NCBI GenBank assembly: GCA_934131005.1
Contig: CAKOYV010000011.1
Span: 1-39,632, forward strand
Length of the DNA: 39,632 nt
Source of the DNA: an uncultured Bacilli bacterium
GTDB lineage: Bacteria; Bacillota_I; Bacilli_A; RF39; UBA660
Reading direction: 5' to 3'
Shown here: one piece after another, positions 32,383-39,402 of the stretch
Position numbering within the stretch: position 1 is the first letter of the stretch
How the letters are laid out: each line of letters starts with the position of its first letter
Program-made: the position numbers and the translations under genes
Notes under the pieces: model-generated
Databases searched by the model: none
What the model was told of the DNA's origin: nothing
What the model saw: the letters and a program-made list of their open reading frames with translations, nothing else

Positions 32383-34010
32383 TAGAATAATCCTTTTATA
32401 TTATAATCATCATCTATATCAATTCGTTCATAGTTAGCATGTTTTGATAGACCTGGCATTGTCATGATAGAGGCTAAGTATACGACAATAAAACCTGCTC
32501 CGGTATAGATATTAATATCTTTTATGGTTATTTCATAATCTTTAGGATAACCTAATAATTTAGGATTGTCTGAAATTGAATACTGGGTTTTAGCAATGCA
32601 GATTGGTAATTTATCTAGCTTTAATTCTTCTAATTTTTTGATTTTTGAAGTTGCTTCTTTGGTATACTTTATATCCTTAGCATGATAGATTTGGGTTGCT
32701 ATTGTTTTTATTTTTTCTTCAATAGTCTCATTTACATCATATAATAATTTAAAATCTTGTTTATTATCACAAATTTTCATAACAGTATTTGCTAGTGAGA
32801 TTGCACCTTCTCCACCTTTAGCATAAGCGTTACTTACAGCAAATTCAACATGCATATTATTAGTAAATTTCTTAACTATTTCTATTTCTTCTTTGGTATC
32901 AGTTGCATATTGATTTAGGGCAACGACGATGTTTTTAGTATATTTAGACATATTTTCGATATGTACTTTTAAATTTTCTAGGCCTTTAAGTAATGATTGT
33001 GGATTATAATCTTGGATATTTTCTTTTTTTACATTAGCATTATATTTTAGGGCTTTGATGGTTGCTACTATAACAATACAATTAGGAGCTAGATTAGCTT
33101 TTCTGCATTTGATATCTAGAAATTTTTCTGCTCCTAAGTCAGAACCAAAACCCGCCTCAGTGATGACGTAATCTGCTAGTGATAGGCCTAATTTTGTTGC
33201 AATGATACTGTTTGCTCCTATTGAAATATTTGCAAATGGTCCACCATGAATTATGACAGGGTTATGTTCTAGAGTTTGGACTAAATTTGGTTTAATAGCG
33301 TCCTTTAAAATTACTGCTAGCGAGCCTGTTAATTTTAAATCTTTAGCGTATATTGGTTTCCCTTCTTTATTGTAGGCTATTAAAATATTTGCAAGATTAT
33401 TTTTTAAATCTTTAAAATCATTACTAAGACAAAGAATGCTCATTATTTCTGATGCGGCGGTTATATTAAAGTGTTCTTGATGGTGTGCTAATTCAACATT
33501 TCTTAGGGCACGGTCGTTCATATCAAGGCAACGCCTAAAGCAAATATTTTTAGGATCAATTTCTAGTTCGTTACCAAAATAAATATGATTATCAATAGCA
33601 GCACTTATTAAATTATTAGCCGTTGTTATAGCATGAAAATCCCCAGTAAAATGAAGATTAATATCTTCCATGGGCACTACTTGAGAATAACCTCCTCCTG
33701 TTGCTCCTCCTTTTATTCCAAATACAGGGCCTAGGGATGGTTCTCTTAAAACAGCTAGTGATTTTTTATTTAGTTTTGATAAGGCATCATGAAGACCTAT
33801 ACTTACAGTTGTTTTTCCCTCACCATATGGTGTAGGATTAATTGAGGTTACTAAAATAAGTTTCCCTTGCTTTTCTTGTTTTATTTGATTGTAATTTATT
33901 TTAGCTTTATAGCATCCATATTGTTCAATGTAATTACTAATATTTAATTTTTGAGCTATTTTATATATAGGCTCCATTTTTGTGCTTTTAGCAATTTCAA
34001 TATCAGTCAT
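32382..34010 (-). CDS. fhs: Formate-tetrahydrofolate ligase
   Basis: It makes 10-formyl-THF from formate, THF and ATP, feeding purine synthesis and fmt. The 542 residues contain the nucleotide loop TPYGEGKTT (60-68), LREPSLGPVFGIKGGATGGGY-type region, FTGDFHAIT and HGGPFANIS, all conserved. It is slightly shorter than the typical 555. AAGGAG precedes the ATG. It lies 12 nt after a lipoprotein gene and is coupled to hemW. Confidence 0.97.
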   Translation of the reverse strand: MTDIEIAKSTKMEPIYKIAQKLNISNYIEQYGCYKAKINYNQIKQEKQGKLILVTSINPTPYGEGKTTVSIGLHDALSKLNKKSLAVLREPSLGPVFGIKGGATGGGYSQVVPMEDINLHFTGDFHAITTANNLISAAIDNHIYFGNELEIDPKNICFRRCLDMNDRALRNVELAHHQEHFNITAASEIMSILCLSNDFKDLKNNLANILIAYNKEGKPIYAKDLKLTGSLAVILKDAIKPNLVQTLEHNPVIIHGGPFANISIGANSIIATKLGLSLADYVITEAGFGSDLGAEKFLDIKCRKANLAPNCIVIVATIKALKYNANVKKENIQDYNPQSLLKGLENLKVHIENMSKYTKNIVVALNQYATDTKEEIEIVKKFTNNMHVEFAVSNAYAKGGEGAISLANTVMKICDNKQDFKLLYDVNETIEEKIKTIATQIYHAKDIKYTKEATSKIKKLEELKLDKLPICIAKTQYSISDNPKLLGYPKDYEITIKDINIYTGAGFIVVYLASIMTMPGLSKHANYERIDIDDDYNIKGLF

Positions 34011-34022
34011 GCAATCAACTCC

Positions 34023-34763
34023 TTAAATTTCTTCAATTTCCTCTTTTTTCTTTTTATATATTTTATAAATTATTACTAGTAATATTACAATTAAAGCGAT
34101 TAAAATAATAGGTTTTAGTTTGCTAAACACTTGATTTATAGCACTTTCGTGTTTTGTTGCCATCTGTTTAGAATCTCGTTTTATTTTATATTCAATATTT
34201 GTATCTTGATAGTTTTTATCAGTTATACTCCAAGTATAATAATTATCTATTTTAGTACCATTAGTCTTTTCTACTTCATATGGCGAAGTGATATTTATTT
34301 CAATATTTTTATCATTTAAGCAGCTAAATTGACCACTTAATTTTATTTCAAAATAATCATCAGTACTATTGAATTCATAATTTTCAAAACATTGAGTTAT
34401 ATATTGGGCATACATAAATTCTTTTTCTAAATAATTATATGTTAAGGTGGCTATGACTTTATCTGATGATTTTTTGATATGTTTTTTATAGTAAGTATCA
34501 TGATTTGAAAAAATAGGTTCTTGACGTTCTTTTAAAATACTATATTCTAAAGATGTTGAAGTTATATCCGGATTTTCATTTTCATGGGCTAAATCATAGG
34601 CATTTTTAGGAAGAGCAAAAACTATTTTTTCATCGAAGGTCTTGCTAATATTTAAATTATATGTAATAGTATCTGGTTCATAGTTATTACTACTACATCC
34701 TGATAAAATACTTAAAGATAATAGAATTAGTAGTAAAGATTTTAGTTTTGAGATTGTTTTCAT
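34023..34763 (-). CDS. Unrecognised lipoprotein with C-terminal membrane helix
   Basis: A 246-residue protein. It has an N-terminal lipoprotein signal (hydrophobic stretch then LSGC at about 20-23), an outer domain with N-glycine-poor beta strands, one C-terminal helix (about 217-236) and a short basic/acidic tail. Lipid anchor plus C-terminal helix resembles the LppM/DUF3153 layout; I am not sure of homology. I chose the ATG at 34763, 9 nt from GGAG; a TTG at 34772 overlaps the site. It sits between the peptidase gene and fhs in one likely transcript. Confidence 0.8.
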   Translation of the reverse strand: MKTISKLKSLLLILLSLSILSGCSSNNYEPDTITYNLNISKTFDEKIVFALPKNAYDLAHENENPDITSTSLEYSILKERQEPIFSNHDTYYKKHIKKSSDKVIATLTYNYLEKEFMYAQYITQCFENYEFNSTDDYFEIKLSGQFSCLNDKNIEINITSPYEVEKTNGTKIDNYYTWSITDKNYQDTNIEYKIKRDSKQMATKHESAINQVFSKLKPIILIALIVILLVIIYKIYKKKKEEIEEI

Positions 34764-34786
34764 TGTAACCAACTCCTTATATTCTT

Positions 34787-35833
34787 TTATTTACTGTTAA
34801 AGGCCCATGCTTGACGCCAACCACATATTCCACTATCACTACATTTATCTTTGCGATTATAAGTCGTATTCCAAAGCTTTTTCATAGTGTAGCAGCCATT
34901 TAAAGCTCTTTTACCGACCTCATATAAATACACTTCATTAGAAGAACAACTTTTACCAGGGCCTACAACAACGTAATGACCAGGAATTAGTAATACTACA
35001 CCATCTCCTTCATCAACTGCTTTTTTGATAGCATTTGCCTTAGCTTTAGAATAATTTGCAGATTCATTGTGACCAATAATTTCCTTTGATTGAAGATTAA
35101 ATTTATTTAATAATCCTTTATTGGTAAACCACTCATATCCTAAGGCTCCACCAGAATGTCCATTTGCACAGACATAGTCTCTGATAGTATTTGGAGTTAC
35201 AGTTTTGCCACTAAAGGCGTTAGCAACTATTGCGAGTGATGTTAAGCCACATCCAGATGAACACATAGTCTTACTAGTACAATTGTTTTTCCAAGTTGTT
35301 GGGGTACATTGGTTATAATATTTAAATTGTCCTTTAGCTGAACCTGATCCTTTGCTGGAAACAGAGATTATTTTACGTCCACCATCATATTGAATTTTAT
35401 ATTCTGGGGGCATAGTTTTTAGAACACAGTCTGATGACTTATCATCCCATTCATAATTACCGCTATTAGCCTGGCATTTCTTTTTATTAATAGCTATTTG
35501 ATTTTTAATGCCTTTTTGCGTTACATTGAGACACTTTTGATAATCAACACTAACGCCTATGACATTATTTAGTAAAACATTTGTTATAGTTGGTACTAAA
35601 AAGACAAATATTGAAAATAATAATCGTTTGCCTGCACGCTTTAAATTTGTTGGCATATCTTCCTCCGATGATGAGGTAATACTTTTTGCTAAATCAAGAG
35701 CAAGCATTACTATTAAACCGATAGGTATTATTATAAAGGCCATTTGTAATAATTTTTTGATAAAATAACTAGTTCTTAGTACGGCTATATTTTCACAGGC
35801 TTTAAATACTAATAAAGTATTTATATATTTCAT
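34787..35833 (-). CDS. Papain-like (C39-type) peptidase with two-helix membrane domain
   Basis: A 348-residue protein in two parts. The N-terminal part has two membrane helices (about 28-50 and 70-92) separated by a charged loop. It resembles the small TrbC/VirB2-like two-helix proteins of gut Bacillota; this is my impression. The outer C-terminal part is a cysteine peptidase domain. Gln175 (YYNQ) fits the oxyanion hole, Cys195 in SSGCGLTSLA the nucleophile, and GHYVVV (His286) the histidine, so the active site appears intact. Many extra Cys suggest disulfides. I chose the ATG at 35833, 6 nt from GAGGTG. A good promoter lies upstream and the lipoprotein gene follows by 23 nt. Substrate unknown. 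Confidence 0.82.
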   Translation of the reverse strand: MKYINTLLVFKACENIAVLRTSYFIKKLLQMAFIIIPIGLIVMLALDLAKSITSSSEEDMPTNLKRAGKRLLFSIFVFLVPTITNVLLNNVIGVSVDYQKCLNVTQKGIKNQIAINKKKCQANSGNYEWDDKSSDCVLKTMPPEYKIQYDGGRKIISVSSKGSGSAKGQFKYYNQCTPTTWKNNCTSKTMCSSGCGLTSLAIVANAFSGKTVTPNTIRDYVCANGHSGGALGYEWFTNKGLLNKFNLQSKEIIGHNESANYSKAKANAIKKAVDEGDGVVLLIPGHYVVVGPGKSCSSNEVYLYEVGKRALNGCYTMKKLWNTTYNRKDKCSDSGICGWRQAWAFNSK

Positions 35834-35856
35834 TACTAACACCTCGCTATAGTTTT

Positions 35857-35885
35857 ATTATATATTATTATCTTTTTAATAGCAA
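35857..35885 (-). promoter_or_regulatory. Promoter of the peptidase-lipoprotein-fhs-hemW transcript
   Basis: Minus strand: TTGCTA (35885-35880), a 17-bp spacer, perfect TATAAT (35862-35857). The leader is about 17-20 nt. Confidence 0.8.
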
Positions 35886-35942
35886 GAAACTTATGAAAAT
35901 CTATTTTAATTCTTATTTTAATCTTTTACTTAATTATAGAAC

Positions 35943-36001
35943 AAAAAAAGATATCATTTAATAAAGAAAATTATTGTTTTTTTCTTTAATGATATTTTTT
36001 T
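35943..36001 (-). terminator. Large composite terminator of the exported-protein gene
   Basis: Two nested stems: an outer ATATCATT/AATGATAT with flanking A and T runs, and an inner AAAGAAAA/TTTTCTTT. On the minus strand it ends in seven T residues. It lies 8 nt past the stop codon. Confidence 0.75.
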
Positions 36002-36009
36002 ATATTTTA

Positions 36010-36801
36010 TTACCAAGAACAATTTCTTATATCTTTAATTGTTGTTTTTGTACTAACATATGAAATATCGCTAAATTTATAATTACCTAAATAATTCATT
36101 TTGAAAATTCCACTTACTATATCATCATCTTTATATTCATCAGTATATTCAGTATTATTTTCACTATGGCTACCAGAACATAAGTTAATTTCATCTCCAG
36201 AATTTGTTATATATGTTCCTCCAACACCTTGAACATGCTTAGTACCAACAAAACTAATTGTTCCATCTTTTGCTATATTAAAAATTTCATGTTCACTATA
36301 TTTGGGATAAATTGTAAATAGATTGCCATTATTATCTATAAATCTAGTAATTGTTTTGATTTTCTTACCTTCTATGTTATAAATATACATGTTAGCACCT
36401 AAACTAGCGCCTTCAAACAAAACTATTATATCATTATAAACATTAAGTTGCTGCATACTTGTTAAATTTTCTCCTTCAGCTACTTTGTATATAGTTGTAT
36501 CGTCTAATTTTATTTCTTGATTACTCACAATATCTAATGTTTTTTCTCCTGCTGCAGTATTAATTTTTTGTTTGTTATTAGTGCAATTTCCTTCCGGCTC
36601 TCCACAAACTATCGAAATATTATTTGATACTTGATGATTATTGGTTTTATTTGTTTTATTATCTTTAGTATCTGAAATACCATAATTGTTATTTTTTGCA
36701 ACAAATGATATTTTATTAGTTCCAAGCAGTACGCATAATACTGCTAATATTACTATAATTATGGCCATAATTATAGTAATTACTTTATTATTTTTTCTCA
36801 A
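36010..36801 (-). CDS. Unrecognised exported protein, probable TTG start
   Basis: A 263-residue protein with an N-terminal membrane helix (about 7-28) and an outer domain containing Asn/Lys linker and beta-rich stretches (YIYNIEGKKIKTITR). It has a few Cys, including one close to the C-terminal end. No family recognised. I chose the TTG at 36801, 8 nt after GAGGAG; a GTG at 36810 touches that site. It is transcribed alone between two terminators and has a palindrome upstream. Confidence 0.72.
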   Translation of the reverse strand: MRKNNKVITIIMAIIIVILAVLCVLLGTNKISFVAKNNNYGISDTKDNKTNKTNNHQVSNNISIVCGEPEGNCTNNKQKINTAAGEKTLDIVSNQEIKLDDTTIYKVAEGENLTSMQQLNVYNDIIVLFEGASLGANMYIYNIEGKKIKTITRFIDNNGNLFTIYPKYSEHEIFNIAKDGTISFVGTKHVQGVGGTYITNSGDEINLCSGSHSENNTEYTDEYKDDDIVSGIFKMNYLGNYKFSDISYVSTKTTIKDIRNCSW

Positions 36802-36831
36802 TTTATTCACTCCTCTATATTATATATATAT

Positions 36832-36849
36832 CATAATTTGTGAATTATG
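36832..36849. promoter_or_regulatory. Perfect palindrome upstream of the exported-protein gene
   Basis: CATAATT and AATTATG, 7-bp arms around TGTG, about 30 nt before the start codon. AT-rich, so a chance palindrome is possible. The position suits an operator. Confidence 0.3.
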
Positions 36850-36902
36850 TAAAGGACTTTTAATCTTTTCATTTCACCAATAGTGATTTTTTAAAAAAAT
36901 AG

Positions 36903-36942
36903 TGGAAGTTACTTCTTCAAACTGGAATTTACTTTTGCAATT
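36903..36942. repeat. Tandem 20-bp imperfect repeat, resembles an IS21-family end
   Basis: Two adjacent 20-nt units, TGGAAGTTACTTCTTCAAAC and TGGAATTTACTTTTGCAATT, match at 15 of 20 positions. IS21-type elements carry several such direct repeats (GGAATTTACTTTTGCAA-like) at their ends, as I remember them. No transposase gene is nearby, so this would be a relic. The rest of the spacer 36850-37057 shows only AT-rich sequence. Confidence 0.4.
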
Positions 36943-37057
36943 GAGCTGAAAAATATAAATATTTTAGTAAAAAAATTAGCTATTTTAATTTTATGTAAAA
37001 CAAGAAACTAACTAAAAAGAATAATCCATTAATTTATCTAAATTTATTTCTATTTAT

Positions 37058-37088
37058 AAAAAAAGAATAAGCTTACATATACTTATTC
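37058..37088 (-). terminator. Terminator of yneF
   Basis: Minus strand: a 7-bp stem GAATAAG/CTTATTC with a 10-nt loop followed by seven T residues. The stem overlaps the last codons of yneF and the loop includes its stop codon. Confidence 0.8.
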
Positions 37089-37282
37089 ATTTGTTTCATC
37101 ATTTGGTTAATTTGCTTTTGAGTTGGGGTTCTACCCATACTACTCATCATTACTTTAATCATTTGTTCATTAATTGGAGGATTTTCTTTTAAATATTTTT
37201 TCATATACTTTCTAGCTATGAAGAAACCTATTATTCCTCCAGCAATTAATCCAACTATTAAATATAATATATCTCTTAACAT
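37073..37282 (-). CDS. yneF: YneF-family (UPF0154) small membrane protein
   Basis: A 69-residue protein with one N-terminal membrane helix (about 4-22) rich in Gly, then FIARKYMKKYLKENPPINEQMIKVMMSSMGRTPTQ-type sequence. This is the conserved pattern of the YneF/UPF0154 family, whose function is unknown. The ATG at 37282 follows AAGGAGG at 6 nt. It lies directly after sirA, as yneF lies after sirA (yneE) in B. subtilis. That synteny supports both calls. Confidence 0.9.
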   Translation of the reverse strand: MLRDILYLIVGLIAGGIIGFFIARKYMKKYLKENPPINEQMIKVMMSSMGRTPTQKQINQMMKQMNKYM

Positions 37283-37328
37283 AATTTGCCTCCTTATCAT
37301 GTATTTTACTAGATATTATAGGTTTTGT

Positions 37329-37766
37329 CTATTGTTTTACTAGATTATCTTCTCTTTTTGCAATTTTATTTAACCAAAAATAATCTTTATTTATAAAGTC
37401 ACAGATGAAAATATTGTCACTGTAAGTATTTATATTATTTAAGAATTTGGGATAATTTAGGTTAGTTTTTATTTTCAGACAATGGCTGGCTACTTGGAGA
37501 CGACTATATTCATTACGATTGGATATTAAGTGTAGATTATTTTTGTGGTAATAATAGATATCTAGTTTGTTATTAGCAAAGATGTAGTTGTTTACGAAGA
37601 GCTTGTTAAAATTAGTTATAATTTGGCTATAAAGATTTACGGATTTGCTAAGGCTATATTTATTAGTTAGATAAGCATCTTCTAACATTTTATATAATTT
37701 ATATGGATATTTTTCATAAACACTGCTAAAATAATCATTTATATTATAAACATAAAAAATTCTCAT
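37329..37766 (-). CDS. sirA: Sporulation inhibitor of replication SirA
   Basis: SirA binds domain I of DnaA and blocks new rounds of replication once sporulation starts. The 145 residues are divergent. The family outline is still visible: an N-terminal IFYVYNINDYFSSVYEKYP strand-helix, and the ending IFICDFINKDYFWLN, comparable with the DFNSKRYGWLN ending of B. subtilis SirA. Length matches. Two further lines of evidence are the direct yneF neighbour and an exact Spo0A box in the promoter, since sirA is a Spo0A target in B. subtilis. GGTGAT precedes the ATG. Sequence alone would leave me less sure. Confidence 0.82.
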   Translation of the reverse strand: MRIFYVYNINDYFSSVYEKYPYKLYKMLEDAYLTNKYSLSKSVNLYSQIITNFNKLFVNNYIFANNKLDIYYYHKNNLHLISNRNEYSRLQVASHCLKIKTNLNYPKFLNNINTYSDNIFICDFINKDYFWLNKIAKREDNLVKQ

Positions 37767-37783
37767 TTCTAATCACCATAATT

Positions 37784-37817
37784 ATTATAGGTGGTTAAGT
37801 TTATGAGAATTGTCGAA
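37784..37817 (-). promoter_or_regulatory. sirA promoter with exact Spo0A box
   Basis: On the minus strand the Spo0A box TTCGACA (37817-37811) is followed after 21 nt by a perfect TATAAT (37789-37784). The natural -35 (CAATTC) is poor and overlaps the box, as expected for a Spo0A-activated sigma-A promoter. The box abuts the recX stop codon. Confidence 0.72.
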
Positions 37818-38429
37818 TTATAATTTTTGGTCTAAAATTTCTTTTATCATGCTAGCTTCATAGCCTTGTTTAAAATATTTTAAGTATAATTTATTTTTGA
37901 AGGTGTAATCTTTTGCTTTATGATTAGCTTTTATGCTTTTATCTATTAGATGAGATAATTTGTTGTAGATAATATCATAATCTAAGTACTCAGAAAGAGA
38001 TAATTGGATTGTCGGGTCAAGATTATGTTTTTTTAACTCATTTATTATTCGATATGGTCCCCATGAGGTGAATTTTAATTTGTCGTTTATAAAACATTTA
38101 GCGAATAGTGCATCATCTAGAAGATTGTTCTTTTCTAATTTGGCTAAAATTTTGGCAATATGGTCTGGTTGAACTTGTTTTCTTTTTAGATAATCAGTTA
38201 TTTCTTTCTTGCTCCTTAATCTAATACTTATATATTTTACACACGAATTATATGACTCTTGAATGGTACTATCTACAATAAGTTGATTAATGTCTTCTAA
38301 TGTTATTTCTTTTTTTAAGAGTAAATTTTGATTAAGTATTACATCATCATAAGTATCTATTACTTCCCCATTATCTAAATATAGGCGATATTTACCTTGG
38401 GATTTTTTTTCATATTTATCTATCTTCAT
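37818..38429 (-). CDS. recX: Regulatory protein RecX
   Basis: RecX binds RecA filaments and modulates recombination and the SOS response. The 203 residues are mostly three-helix repeats. LRSKKEITDYLKRKQ is followed by NNLLDDALFAKCFINDKLKF and GPYRIINELKKHNL, the conserved middle of the family. An N-terminal beta segment (GKYRLYLDNGEVI) fits Bacilli RecX. It overlaps the end of rbgA by 14 nt and has no strong ribosome site, so it probably depends on coupled translation. Confidence 0.9.
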   Translation of the reverse strand: MKIDKYEKKSQGKYRLYLDNGEVIDTYDDVILNQNLLLKKEITLEDINQLIVDSTIQESYNSCVKYISIRLRSKKEITDYLKRKQVQPDHIAKILAKLEKNNLLDDALFAKCFINDKLKFTSWGPYRIINELKKHNLDPTIQLSLSEYLDYDIIYNKLSHLIDKSIKANHKAKDYTFKNKLYLKYFKQGYEASMIKEILDQKL

Positions 38430-39339
38430 ATCTATCTAGAGTTACTCTTCCTAAATATCCTTCTCGTAAATCTTTTAAAATGATGGTGTATACTTTTTCA
38501 TAATCTGTTTCATTATTTTTTATGGCTCCTATTGTTTTACCTATTTTATCTAATATTTCTACTATATCCTCTTCATCAGTTAGTTTATATCTTTCTTCTA
38601 AAGCTTTGGGATATAGTTTCTTTAGGGTTTGAATTATATAAATTGCTATTTGCTCTTTATTTAGAATTTCTTCTTTTATTGCTGTTGTTGATGCTAAATT
38701 TAAGGCTACATTATCGCCATCTAGTTTAGGCCATAGTATTCCTGGAGTATCTAGTAATTCTAAGTCATTATTAATTCTAATCCACTCTAAATTTTTAGTT
38801 ATACCTGGTTTATTTCCAACATTGGTTGCCTTCTTACCTACTAATCTATTTATAAGGGTACTTTTACCAACATTTGGTATTCCTAATATTAATATTCTTA
38901 ATTTTCTTGGCTTTAATCCTTTTTTTTGCCTTTTTTCATTTAAACTAGCTGCTATTTGATTTGTTATGTTGAAAATAGGTGTTAATTTTTCTCCAGACAT
39001 TAAGTTTAGCATAACAACCTTGTAGCCTTGTTTTTCATAGTGTTGCTGCCATTTTTTAGATTCTTCTATATCACATAAATCAGACTTGGTCATAATTAAT
39101 ACTCTTGGTTTATTTTTTATCATACTGTCTATTTCTTTATTTTTAGATGATGATGGGATTCTAGAATCGATTATTTCAAATACTATATCTATTAGATTAA
39201 TTTTTTCTTGAATTTCTCTTTTTGTTTTAGCCATGTGCCCTGGGTACCAATTTATGTTTACTTGTTGTGAATTATTTTGCTTTTTACTATTTTTTTCTCT
39301 ATTTTCTTTTCGCATTTTTCTCTTTTGATACATATCCAT
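38416..39339 (-). CDS. rbgA: Ribosome biogenesis GTPase RbgA (YlqF)
   Basis: A circularly permuted GTPase that drives a late step of 50S assembly around L6. WYPGHMAKTKREI (31-43) opens the family core. The G motifs appear in permuted order: TKSD (84-87), GIPNVGKST (153-161), the GIT of the G2 region (179-181) and DTPG (197-200). The C-terminal helical domain is present. About 28 extra N-terminal residues are basic. The ATG at 39339 follows AAGTGAT. It is the first gene of an rbgA-recX pair. Confidence 0.95.
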   Translation of the reverse strand: MDMYQKRKMRKENREKNSKKQNNSQQVNINWYPGHMAKTKREIQEKINLIDIVFEIIDSRIPSSSKNKEIDSMIKNKPRVLIMTKSDLCDIEESKKWQQHYEKQGYKVVMLNLMSGEKLTPIFNITNQIAASLNEKRQKKGLKPRKLRILILGIPNVGKSTLINRLVGKKATNVGNKPGITKNLEWIRINNDLELLDTPGILWPKLDGDNVALNLASTTAIKEEILNKEQIAIYIIQTLKKLYPKALEERYKLTDEEDIVEILDKIGKTIGAIKNNETDYEKVYTIILKDLREGYLGRVTLDRYEDR

Positions 39340-39369
39340 TATTTATCACTTCTTTCTATTCTATCATTT

Positions 39370-39391
39370 AAAAAAATACTTAAAAGTATTT
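39370..39391 (-). terminator. Terminator after the recombinase fragment
   Basis: Minus strand: a 7-bp stem AAATACT/AGTATTT with a 4-nt loop and a run of seven T residues that begins in the stem's 3' arm, 12 nt past the stop codon of the edge gene. Confidence 0.7.
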
Positions 39392-39402
39392 GTTTTTCGT
39401 TT

